13,715 bases of DNA from Pseudomonadota bacterium (GTDB taxonomy: Bacteria > Desulfobacterota > Syntrophobacteria > Syntrophobacterales > Syntrophobacteraceae), in assembly GCA_023442755.1 (NCBI GenBank), contig JAEZXS010000255.1:1-13715 (forward strand), read 5' to 3'. This document shows, piece by piece, positions 1-6,465 of the stretch; the stretch's first letter is position 1, and each line of letters begins with the position of its first letter. The position numbers and the translations under genes were made by a program. The notes beneath the pieces are model-generated. The model worked only from the letters and a program-made list of their open reading frames with translations, did no database searches and was not told the DNA's origin.

Positions 1-126
1 TCTGAACTGAAATCTCGCCGAGAAATTAAAATTATATCGTGTTATCGGGTGATTACGAATTTACAACCCCGGCAGGGTTACTTAGTTTTCCCTATTGGTC
101 CATTTTTGTGGGACAAAATTGTTCTA

Positions 127-155
127 TTGCTGGATTTCATCTTCATGATTATGAT
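127..155 (+). promoter_or_regulatory. candidate sigma-70 promoter upstream of glnA
   Basis: TTGCTG at 127-132 and TATGAT at 150-155 are separated by exactly 17 bases. The -10 box matches the consensus at 5 of 6 positions, the -35 box at only 3 of 6. It lies about 80 bases upstream of the sigma-54 promoter, an arrangement like the tandem glnAp1/glnAp2 promoters of enteric bacteria. That parallel is inference; the -35 match is weak and could be chance. Confidence 0.3.
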
Positions 156-234
156 GCCCGGCGCTTTGCGTCCGCGACGCTAAATGCTTTTTCGACAAGG
201 ATAATTAGGAGGTGCGGACCTTAAAAGTCGAACT

Positions 235-250
235 TGGCAAGCAAATTGCC
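235..250 (+). promoter_or_regulatory. sigma-54 (RpoN) promoter of glnA
   Basis: The sequence TGGCAAG-N4-TTGCC places GG at 236-237 and GC at 248-249 with the obligatory 10 bases between them, and matches the known consensus TGGCACG-N4-TTGCW at nearly every position. Transcription would begin near 261, giving a leader of about 45 bases before the glnA start at 305. Sigma-54 control of glnA by the enhancer-binding protein NtrC is established in many proteobacteria. No clear NtrC site is visible; an imperfect dyad at 95-117 (GGTCC, GGAC arms) is the only candidate upstream. Confidence 0.8.
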
Positions 251-304
251 TAGTCAACCCCGGTAAACGGCAGAAAGCCTATTTTGAAAACTCAGGAGGA
301 AAAT

Positions 305-1717
305 ATGACCCCGAAAGAAGTACTGGCCTTTGCAAAAGAAAACGGCGCCAAAATGGTGGATTTCAAGTTTATGGACTTCGTCGGTACCTGGCAGCACTTT
401 TCCAACCCGATCTCCGAACTGGGCGAGAGCGATTTCGAAGCCGGGTACGGATTCGATGGGTCCAGCATCCGCGGATGGCAGCCGATCCACGCCAGTGACA
501 TGTTGATAATCCCCGATCCGACAACGGCTCTTATGGACCCCTTCATGGCTGAGCCCACGCTCACCATGATCTGCGACGTTGTCGATCCGGTCACCAAGGA
601 AAGATATTCGCGCGACCCCAGGCACATTGCTCAGAAAGCCGAAGAGTACCTCAAGTTCACGGGCATCGGCGACATGTGCTGGATCGGCCCTGAAGCCGAA
701 TTCTTCATCTTCGACGACATCCGCTTCGATACGGGCGCACAGTACTCCTACTATCACATCGACTCTGTCGAAGGTCAGTGGAACACCGGAAGAATCGAAA
801 ACCCGAACCTCGGCTACAAGCCGCGCTACAAGGAAGGGTATTTCCCCGTTCCCCCGATCGATTCGCAGCAGGATCTTCGCACCGAGATGGTGCTCATGAT
901 GCAGAAGGTCGGGCTGACCGTCGAATGCCAGCACCACGAAGTTGCCACCGCAGGACAGGCCGAAATCGATATGAAGGCGGCTCCCCTGGTCAAGATGGCC
1001 GACGCCCTCCAGTGGTATAAATATGTCATCAAGAACGTTGCACGCCGCAACTGCAAGACAGTAACGTTCATGCCCAAGCCGCTTTTCGGCGACAACGGCT
1101 CCGGCATGCATACCCACATCAGCATCTGGAAGGAAGGAAAACCGCTGTTTGCAGGCGACAAGTACGCCGGGCTGAGCGAAATGGCCCTCTATGCGGCAGG
1201 CGGCGTTCTGAAACACGCTGCGGCCCTTTGCGCCATCACCAACCCGACCACCAACTCTTATAAAAGATTGGTGCCCGGCTATGAAGCTCCCGTAAACCTG
1301 GCTTACTCCAGCCGGAACCGCAGCGCCAGCATCCGTATTCCGATGTACTCAGCTTCTCCAAAGCTGAAGAGAATCGAGGTACGTTTCCCCGATCCGTCGT
1401 GCAACGGCTACCTGGCTTTCAGCGCCCTGCTGATGGCCTGCCTCGACGGCATCGAAAACCGGATCGACCCGGGTCAGCCGCTCGATAGGGATATCTATGC
1501 ATTGAGCCCCGAGGAACTCTCCAAGGTTCCTTCGACCCCCGGTTCGCTCGATGCAGCACTGGATGCCCTGGAAAAAGACCACGAGTTCCTGCTCAAGGGT
1601 GATGTTTTCACGCAGGATGTCATCGATATGTGGATCGAATACAAGAGAACGAGCGAAGTGGATCCGATCCGCATGAGACCGCATCCCCATGAGTTCAAAC
1701 TCTATATCGACATTTAA
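305..1717 (+). CDS. glnA: glutamine synthetase type I (GSI-beta)
   Basis: Makes glutamine from glutamate, ammonia and ATP in the cytoplasm, as a dodecamer, and is the main entry of ammonia into metabolism. The 470-residue length is normal. Visible motifs include GFDGSSIRGW (about 49-58), the metal-site segment GPEAEFFIFD, the ATP/glutamate segment NGSGMHTHIS and the glutamate flap region KRLVPGYEAPVNLAY. Tyr398, in the context DRDIYALSPEE, aligns with the adenylylated Tyr397 of the enteric enzyme, so this is the beta subtype expected to be controlled by GlnE. The ATG at 305 is chosen because AGGAGG at 294-299 precedes it by five bases; a TTG at 284 in the same frame lies upstream of that site. 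Preceded by a sigma-54 promoter and followed by a strong terminator, it is apparently monocistronic; no glnB or ntr genes are in view. Confidence 0.98.
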   Translation: MTPKEVLAFAKENGAKMVDFKFMDFVGTWQHFSNPISELGESDFEAGYGFDGSSIRGWQPIHASDMLIIPDPTTALMDPFMAEPTLTMICDVVDPVTKERYSRDPRHIAQKAEEYLKFTGIGDMCWIGPEAEFFIFDDIRFDTGAQYSYYHIDSVEGQWNTGRIENPNLGYKPRYKEGYFPVPPIDSQQDLRTEMVLMMQKVGLTVECQHHEVATAGQAEIDMKAAPLVKMADALQWYKYVIKNVARRNCKTVTFMPKPLFGDNGSGMHTHISIWKEGKPLFAGDKYAGLSEMALYAAGGVLKHAAALCAITNPTTNSYKRLVPGYEAPVNLAYSSRNRSASIRIPMYSASPKLKRIEVRFPDPSCNGYLAFSALLMACLDGIENRIDPGQPLDRDIYALSPEELSKVPSTPGSLDAALDALEKDHEFLLKGDVFTQDVIDMWIEYKRTSEVDPIRMRPHPHEFKLYIDI

Positions 1718-1746
1718 TCCGACAAACCGCCTTGACCTTTGACCCA

Positions 1747-1789
1747 TCCCCGGGCAGGATACCCCATCCTCTCCCGGGGATTCCTTTTT
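1747..1789 (+). terminator. intrinsic terminator of glnA
   Basis: A perfect 8-bp stem pairs TCCCCGGG (1747-1754) with CCCGGGGA (1773-1780). It is extended after a small bulge by AGGAT (1756-1760) pairing with ATCCT (1766-1770) around the loop ACCCC. A T-rich run, TTCCTTTTT, follows at 1781-1789. It starts 30 bases after the glnA stop codon. Confidence 0.9.
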
Positions 1790-1861
1790 GGGAACCCTGG
1801 AGGCGGCGGCTGGAAACAAGGGCAGCGCGCCCGCGTCGACTCGGACAGCATGGGGGGACTC

Positions 1862-2185
1862 ATGAAGCGGGGCAATTTTTTCTCATCGATACCGGCACAT
1901 ATTCCGGAGGAATTTGTCGACGTTGTCGCACAGTCCGCCGGCGTGAGAATCGAAAGAATAGTATCCGCGGGACAAAGCTCACCGGAAGGGTTCTGGTACG
2001 ATCAGGACGAAAACGAGTGGGTTATGGTGCTGAAAGGCGGCGCGCGCCTGAAATTCGCGGACCGGGAAGAGGAAGTGTCACTGGGACCGGGTGACTGGAT
2101 AGATATTCCCGCCCATGTGCGGCATCGGGTGGAATGGACCGACCCGGAGAAGACAACGGTGTGGCTGGCGGTGTTTTATGACTGA
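1862..2185 (+). CDS. small cupin-domain protein
   Basis: A 107-residue single-domain cupin, a compact beta-barrel that usually binds a metal. The sequence shows the two cupin motifs: the first around residues 43-60 ending in DENEWVMVLKG, with the conserved Glu52; the second around 77-90, GDWIDIPAHVRHRV, with Pro83, His85 and His88. The usual HxH pair of motif 1 is replaced by Tyr/Asp (FWYDQD), as in a known cupin subgroup, so the metal site may be atypical or absent. The substrate cannot be read from sequence. I chose the ATG at 1862 because a G-rich Shine-Dalgarno-like stretch (GGGGGGA, about 1852-1858) precedes it; an ATG at 1850 would add four residues. The gene follows the glnA terminator, so it needs its own promoter, which I could not identify. 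Its last 164 bases are antisense to the extended DUF2442 frame. Confidence 0.85.
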   Translation: MKRGNFFSSIPAHIPEEFVDVVAQSAGVRIERIVSAGQSSPEGFWYDQDENEWVMVLKGGARLKFADREEEVSLGPGDWIDIPAHVRHRVEWTDPEKTTVWLAVFYD

Positions 2186-2498
2186 AGGGACTGCCGGATC
2201 CGGTTGCCGTCAAGCAGCGCGCCGCTTCTTCCGGGCTCGAGTGGATACCGGTACTTTTAGCCAGCAGTTGTTTATAAAGGCTTTCAGGAGCAACATCAGC
2301 TCCGTTCGGCCACCAGATGGTGCCACCCTCCACCACCGCACTGGAGAAGAATGTCCTGTCCTTCAGCGGCGCAAATACAGGCCCTCGCGAGAGGTAAGCA
2401 GAAAAATCAATTTCCCCGCCCAGCCCATCATCAAACTGGATATGGTAGACGTATTCGCCTCGATATTCTATCTTTGTGACATCATTCAAGTTCCACAT
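2022..2498 (-). CDS. DUF2442 domain protein with run-on C-terminus
   Basis: Residues 1-78 form a DUF2442 domain of unknown function, recognised by the opening WNLNDVTKIEY, the acidic FDDG turn, the LKDRTFF segment and the closing GTIWWPNGADVAPESLYKQL. The ATG at 2498 is preceded by GAGAGG at 2505-2510 with six bases between. That site overlaps the TGA stop of the DUF4160 gene, so the two are probably translationally coupled. Typical members stop shortly after the SLY segment. Here the frame continues about 80 more residues (Ser/Pro/Thr-rich, no recognisable domain) to 2022, 164 bases into the antisense of the cupin gene. The tail looks like non-coding sequence read through after loss of the original stop. 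DUF2442 and DUF4160 genes are often neighbours, and a toxin-antitoxin-like role has been suggested for such pairs; I treat that as unproven. Confidence 0.72.
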   Translation of the reverse strand: MWNLNDVTKIEYRGEYVYHIQFDDGLGGEIDFSAYLSRGPVFAPLKDRTFFSSAVVEGGTIWWPNGADVAPESLYKQLLAKSTGIHSSPEEAARCLTATGSGSPFSHKTPPATPLSSPGRSIPPDAAHGREYLSSHPVPVTLPLPGPRISGARRLSAP

Positions 2499-2508
2499 GA
2501 TAAACCTC

Positions 2509-2730
2509 TCAATGCAGCGGATCGATTGACTTGATTTCTTTGCCCTGCCTGGCAAGCTCCCAATCTTCGAGAAGCTCGGCATTGCGCAGATCGATCCAAT
2601 CACGCACCAATCTCAGGGCAGTCCCCGATTGCAGATCTCCCTTCAAAATGTTGCCACGAAAATCCAGGAGCGCTTTACTGCCCAGATACTCCACGTGAAT
2701 GTGCGGCGGATTGTGATCATCATAGAACAT
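2509..2730 (-). CDS. DUF4160 domain protein, probably 5'-frameshifted
   Basis: This 73-residue frame begins MFYDDHNPPHIHVEY, the hallmark histidine-rich core of DUF4160, and continues through FRGNI and LRLVRDWIDLRNAELLEDW to the typical ending IKSIDPL. Function is unknown. Family members normally have about 16 more residues in front, of the type MP-IS-FFG-IVIR. Those residues are present in the DNA but in a different frame (see 2731-2781), behind a good ribosome binding site. The ATG at 2730 has no such site and a TAA lies in frame ten codons upstream. The gene is therefore either a recent pseudogene, a product of internal initiation, or affected by a sequence error. It sits upstream of, and coupled to, the DUF2442 gene, about 118 bases downstream of the 669-residue gene on the same strand. 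Confidence 0.7.
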   Translation of the reverse strand: MFYDDHNPPHIHVEYLGSKALLDFRGNILKGDLQSGTALRLVRDWIDLRNAELLEDWELARQGKEIKSIDPLH

Positions 2731-2781
2731 CCGATAACAATCCGAAAAAGGCGGAGATTATGGGCACGGGCTGCTTCCTCC
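2731..2781 (-). other. ribosome binding site and out-of-frame 5' end of DUF4160 gene
   Basis: On the minus strand GGAGGAA (2775-2781) precedes a GTG at 2767. Translation from it gives V-P-I-I-S-A-F-F-G, which matches the usual DUF4160 N-terminus, then L-L-S-D-V-L and a stop at 2720-2722. Ten bases lie between the GGA codon (2741-2743) and the ATG at 2730, where the family pattern (four residues such as IVIR) requires twelve. A net loss of two bases would explain this. Confidence 0.55.
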
Positions 2782-2811
2782 AATTTCCAGCTTCCCAGGA
2801 TTAACGATGTC

Positions 2812-2824
2812 AGAAACTGTTTCT
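2812..2824. promoter_or_regulatory. 13-bp palindrome between two minus-strand genes
   Basis: AGAAAC-T-GTTTCT is a perfect inverted repeat with a one-base centre. It lies in the 103-base gap between the 669-residue gene and the DUF4160 ribosome binding site, where a promoter or operator for the DUF4160/DUF2442 pair would sit. Its short length makes chance a real alternative. Confidence 0.25.
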
Positions 2825-2884
2825 CCACCAATGATTCAAAAGAATGGAACCAGAGCCAAAAGTTAAACCTGCACTCATAATCGC

Positions 2885-4894
2885 CTACGATGATCGATTC
2901 CCGAAATGCAGCTCCGGACTGTTCAACACATAATCTTTCAACTCGTTTTCATCGGTTGCTTCCAGCCGGGCGATAATCCCTTCCCACCTGTTGCGAATCC
3001 CTCCTGGAACAAGGGGCCTGTCTTTGAACAGGTCGCGAACAGCGGAAAAAGGGGATTCCACGATTTCTTTAACCTGCGCCGTCTTTTCGGCCAGCGCGTC
3101 TGAAAACCCCTGAACGGCAAGTTCGATGGCATGGAAGGGAACCCCGGCATGCAACGCTTTTTCGAGGTGTATTCTGAAGCGGCTGAGACACTGCGGCAGC
3201 AAGGTAATGAGAGGCGACGTCCAGTCGGCAAACGACCCGGTTGTTTCTATAATCACCAACCTGTTGGGAATAGCGGCCTGGTTGAGCTGGATGAGTTCGT
3301 CGCCGTCGTCGTAGAAAATTTTACCGGTGTTCAGGCTGCTTCTGCCGAGCACCAGGCTGAAAACTGCAGCAGCTCCTAGAAGCTGGGCGAGATTCACGAT
3401 AAACTCGGGCTTCCCGTAGTGGATGAGGGGTATTTTGTCCGTCACTATCCCCGGGATATACTTGCGCTCGAAAAAGAAAACCGGGACCCGCCCGAGTCCG
3501 GGTAAGTCCTCCTCGATCCGGATTTCGGTGTATTGCAGAATGGGAAAGCCCAGCTCGGCCGCTGCATGCAGTCGGTCGAAGATATAGTCGCGATAGCGCA
3601 GAGTCTCGGCAACCGCCTGGTCCAGCGGCTGCCCCAGCTTCAACCTGTGGAAGACATCCCACTTGAGCAACCGCAGAAGGCGGATGCACTCCTGCCCCGT
3701 GTGCAATGTCAGCACCACCAGGTAGACGTCTCTTTCCTCACCCGTGATGTCCCGTTCGGTTTGAGAAAACTCGACCCGCCCCAGATTTATGGCATTGAAC
3801 CCTCCGGACTCATCCCAAAGATAGGAAATCAGCCCCCTGGAGCGCGGGCTGACTCCCGAATCGAACTCAAGAAGGTTATCGCAAACTGCTGCGCCGGGAA
3901 GCCATTTGACGTTCAGGTGAAATTCCGGGCTAAGCCCCAGCGCCCACTCCTCCATTTCCTGCTCATTGATATCGTATAGCCGGCAGAACATTGTCGTCCG
4001 CCAGACGGCATTTTTCGGATCGTCCTCCATGAGATCCGGGCCCGCCGCCTCGGCAAAATCGGCCGCAAAATGATCGAAGACGGCTTCGATCTCATACAGC
4101 CTGTCCCGGGCTGGCGGATGTTCAAGAAGCGGGATGAGATGCTCGATGATCCTGGCGTCCAGGTACTTGCCGGTAGGGAGAAAGAAGCTCAGTTCACGAT
4201 TGCCCCAGGTGTTTTCACACGCAAACAGGTCTACGATCTCCCGCAATCGCGCCAGGGCCTCTTCCGTGTCTTCGCGAAGAAGAGGGCGGATACGCATGCA
4301 CTCGGCGTAGGTTAGGAATCTTCCGCCGGTCGGAGCATTATAATATACCGTCAGTCCCGTGCCGACCTGGACGCGGCTCGCGCGAACGTAGCGGCATATC
4401 TCCTGCACCGAGCGCGGGGCAGGGGACATCCGCCAGCTCTCTCCGCGTTTTCGCAGGCTCTTTCTCACTTGGGCCAGGTGCAGCCCGGTAAACTGGATTC
4501 GCTCTTTGGGAACCAGGGACTGGATGATTTCGTCTGCGGCAAAGACATGGTCCATGTTTTCAGGATCGGACCTGATCAGTAGGAAAGCATCGCGAATGAC
4601 CAGTGCGACTGCATCGAGGTATACGGACAACTCCTGGTCTTCGCTCAAATCTTCGAGACCGCTCTGCTTCCGTTTTGCCTTGAGAAAGTCTACCATCATG
4701 GATGCATGCATTGCATGGATTCCACGAATGGAGATGATGGTGTTATATTTGGGGAATACAGATGCTATCGGGCTGAGCAGTTTTCCGTTCTCGTCCTCAG
4801 AAAAAAAATCGGGACCGATAATCGTGATCCCTTTACGCTCACGCGGCTCAAGCGGACCGGTAAACGTATAGCCGTTGTGACAAATCTGATTCAT
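2885..4894 (-). CDS. large protein of unknown function, kinase-like C-terminal half
   Basis: A 669-residue protein I do not recognise. It has no signal peptide, no obvious membrane segment and no repeats, so it is probably cytoplasmic. The N-terminal ~350 residues are mixed alpha/beta with no motif I can name. Residues 365-555 show an order reminiscent of a kinase-type fold: a strand ending near VYLVVLTL (390-397), a basic segment with Lys411 in RLLKWDV, a hinge-like FERKYIPG (475-482), a helix, then LGRSSLNTGKIFYDDGDEL (516-534), which resembles a catalytic loop with Asn522 but lacks the expected Asp and His. This similarity is by eye and is inference. The C-terminus (600-669) is helical and charged. 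The start at 4894 has GAAGGA only two bases upstream, so it is not certain. The gene is divergent from the binding-protein gene at 5102, with a 207-base gap. Codon use looks like its neighbours. Confidence 0.85.
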   Translation of the reverse strand: MNQICHNGYTFTGPLEPRERKGITIIGPDFFSEDENGKLLSPIASVFPKYNTIISIRGIHAMHASMMVDFLKAKRKQSGLEDLSEDQELSVYLDAVALVIRDAFLLIRSDPENMDHVFAADEIIQSLVPKERIQFTGLHLAQVRKSLRKRGESWRMSPAPRSVQEICRYVRASRVQVGTGLTVYYNAPTGGRFLTYAECMRIRPLLREDTEEALARLREIVDLFACENTWGNRELSFFLPTGKYLDARIIEHLIPLLEHPPARDRLYEIEAVFDHFAADFAEAAGPDLMEDDPKNAVWRTTMFCRLYDINEQEMEEWALGLSPEFHLNVKWLPGAAVCDNLLEFDSGVSPRSRGLISYLWDESGGFNAINLGRVEFSQTERDITGEERDVYLVVLTLHTGQECIRLLRLLKWDVFHRLKLGQPLDQAVAETLRYRDYIFDRLHAAAELGFPILQYTEIRIEEDLPGLGRVPVFFFERKYIPGIVTDKIPLIHYGKPEFIVNLAQLLGAAAVFSLVLGRSSLNTGKIFYDDGDELIQLNQAAIPNRLVIIETTGSFADWTSPLITLLPQCLSRFRIHLEKALHAGVPFHAIELAVQGFSDALAEKTAQVKEIVESPFSAVRDLFKDRPLVPGGIRNRWEGIIARLEATDENELKDYVLNSPELHFGNRSS

Positions 4895-4988
4895 AGTCCT
4901 TCAACTTGGCTACGTAATACACCGCAATTCCCTTTTCAGGGCCGAATGCAAAATAGCATGGAATGCATGTATTGTGTAGCGCGTAAAT

Positions 4989-5012
4989 CCCGTCAGGATA
5001 TGACCGGGTTTT
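4989..5012. repeat. hairpin in the divergent intergenic region
   Basis: CCCGTCA (4989-4995) pairs with TGA-C-CGGG (5001-5008) across the loop GGATA, with one bulged C, and is followed by TTTT. It lies between two divergent genes, just upstream of a TTGACA at 5016-5021. No well-spaced -10 box follows that hexamer, so I do not call a promoter. The hairpin may be an operator or a weak terminator. Confidence 0.3.
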
Positions 5013-5101
5013 CTGTTGACAGAGGTCTTCCCATAAGGCAAACAAATTGGAGCTGTATTTTCCAGCATGACCTCGATGAATAGTGCTGAACAGGAGAACA
5101 T

Positions 5102-6235
5102 ATGAAGAAAAATTCAAAACTGATCTTTGCAGTCGCCCTGTTGATTTCCACGATTGCCTGGGTCCCCGGACTGTCTTCGGCTGCCGACACGATTAAAATC
5201 GGCGTCTATCTTCCGATGACCGGCGCGGTTGCTGCTTATGGCGATATGGAATGGGCCGGGATTCAGATTGCCGGCGAAATGGAACCGCAGGCCCTGGACA
5301 GGAAGATCGAACTGATTCTGGAAGACACCAAGAGTGACAAGATCGATGCAGCAAACGCCGTAACCCTGCTCATCGAAAAATACAAGGTGAGCGCGATCAT
5401 AGGTGAGGCCATAAGCGGCAACACCATGGCCGGCAATCCCATTTCGGAAGCAGCCAAGATTCCGTCGGTAGCTCCGGTTGCCACGAACCCCCTCGTAAAC
5501 CAGGGGAAAAAGTATGCTTTCCGGGCATGTTTTGTGGACCCCTTCCAAGGCGAGGTAGGTGCAAGGTTTGCTTACAACAACCTCAAGGCCCGGACTGCTG
5601 CGGTAATCATCGATACCGCGCAGGACTACTGCGTCGGGCTTGGCAATTACTTTATCAAGGAATTCGAGCGCCTCGGCGGCAAGATTGTCTCCAAGACCTT
5701 CATTCAAACCGGCGACCAGGATTTTTCGGCCCAACTCTCCGCCGTGCAGGGAGCCAAACCGGACATCATTTATGCGCCGAACTACTACACCGAGGACGCC
5801 CTGATGGCTAAACAGGCCCGCGATCTCGGGATCAACCTGCCGATCCTCACCGGAGACGGAGCCCAGGCGGATACTCTCCTGCAGATCGGAGGAAGCGCGG
5901 TAGAAGGGATGTATTTTACTGGGCATTTCCATAAGGAAGCTGCGGCGACGGAGCGCGCGAAGGAATTCATCAAGCGCTACGAGGAGAAGTATAAGAAGAG
6001 CGCCGATGCTTTCGGAGCCCTCGGCGCCGATGGGTACTTCCTCCTTGTTGACGCAATAAATCGGGCAGGTTCGACGGACGGGACGAAAATCCGCGATGCT
6101 CTTGCCTCCACCAAGGACTTCCAGGGGGTCTCCGGAGTGATGACGATGGGTCCGGAAGGAAACCCGATCAAAAGCATGGTCATAAACAAGGTCCAAAACG
6201 GCAAATTCGTGTATGTGACCACGATCAATCCGTGA
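5102..6235 (+). CDS. branched-chain amino acid ABC transporter substrate-binding protein
   Basis: A periplasmic binding protein of the LivJ/LivK (type I fold, leucine/isoleucine/valine-binding) family, which delivers an amino acid or related small acid to a HAAT-family ABC transporter. The 377 residues start with a clear signal peptide: a basic MKKNSK, a hydrophobic core to about residue 24, and a likely signal peptidase I site after SSAA (27-28). No lipobox is seen. The mature protein opens IKIGVYLPMTGAVAAYG, the classic family start, and includes the hinge segments ILEDTKSDKIDAANA and SAIIGEAISGNT, and the late AFGALGADGYFLLVDAI. The ligand cannot be deduced; the family also binds amides, aromatic compounds and ureas. 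The ATG at 5102 has CAGGAG at 5091-5096. No livH, livM, livG or livF homologue is in the window, so partner genes lie elsewhere. Two hairpins end the transcript. Confidence 0.97.
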   Translation: MKKNSKLIFAVALLISTIAWVPGLSSAADTIKIGVYLPMTGAVAAYGDMEWAGIQIAGEMEPQALDRKIELILEDTKSDKIDAANAVTLLIEKYKVSAIIGEAISGNTMAGNPISEAAKIPSVAPVATNPLVNQGKKYAFRACFVDPFQGEVGARFAYNNLKARTAAVIIDTAQDYCVGLGNYFIKEFERLGGKIVSKTFIQTGDQDFSAQLSAVQGAKPDIIYAPNYYTEDALMAKQARDLGINLPILTGDGAQADTLLQIGGSAVEGMYFTGHFHKEAAATERAKEFIKRYEEKYKKSADAFGALGADGYFLLVDAINRAGSTDGTKIRDALASTKDFQGVSGVMTMGPEGNPIKSMVINKVQNGKFVYVTTINP

Positions 6236-6253
6236 TGTAGATGCATTTTAAAA

Positions 6254-6280
6254 GCTGCGGTTTTCGCCGAAAACCGCAGC
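6254..6280 (+). repeat. long GC-rich hairpin after the binding-protein gene
   Basis: GCTGCGGTTTT (6254-6264) pairs perfectly with AAAACCGCAGC (6270-6280) around the loop CGCCG, an 11-bp stem that can close further. It begins 18 bases after the stop codon. It has no T-tract, and is flanked by copies of ATGCAT (6241-6246 and 6281-6286). It could protect the mRNA 3' end or act as a first transcription barrier. Confidence 0.6.
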
Positions 6281-6297
6281 ATGCATGCTTCAGAGGG

Positions 6298-6332
6298 AAA
6301 ACAGGAGTCTACCGGCTCCTGTTTTTCTTTTT
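6298..6332 (+). terminator. intrinsic terminator of the binding-protein gene
   Basis: AAAACAGGAG (6298-6307) pairs with CTCCTGTTTT (6316-6325) around an eight-base loop, and the 3' arm runs into a T-tract (TTTTTCTTTTT, 6322-6332). This is the canonical shape of a Rho-independent terminator, lying about 60 bases after the stop at 6235. It separates the binding-protein gene from the CBS gene. Confidence 0.88.
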
Positions 6333-6465
6333 GTGCGCCTGTACATCCTATTGAGTGCGAGGCTTATCGTGAATAGCTTGGTTCTGTCTGGTTTTTAATT
6401 TGGGCAAGCTGCCGCCCCGCTGAGGATGACCCCGGTTGCAGGCCTGAACCCGAACGGGATATGAA

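Noticed and set aside
39..224. 61-codon plus-strand frame upstream of glnA
   Set aside because: No Shine-Dalgarno sequence, no recognisable protein pattern, and it overlaps the candidate glnA control region.
254..1216. Long minus-strand open frame (320 codons) opposite glnA
   Set aside because: It lies opposite a gene with all glutamine synthetase motifs, has no family-like sequence, and is the usual antisense shadow of a codon-biased gene.
4690..4725. Repetitive ATGCAT-rich stretch
   Set aside because: It lies inside the 669-residue gene and is explained by the His/Met-rich residues HAMHASMM; no regulatory role is indicated.
5016..5047. Sigma-70 promoter using TTGACA at 5016-5021
   Set aside because: No -10-like hexamer lies 16 to 18 bases downstream (CAAACA at 17), so the perfect -35 box alone is not enough.
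5114..6196. 360-codon minus-strand frame opposite the binding-protein gene
   Set aside because: Antisense of a clear periplasmic binding protein; the predicted residues show no domain.
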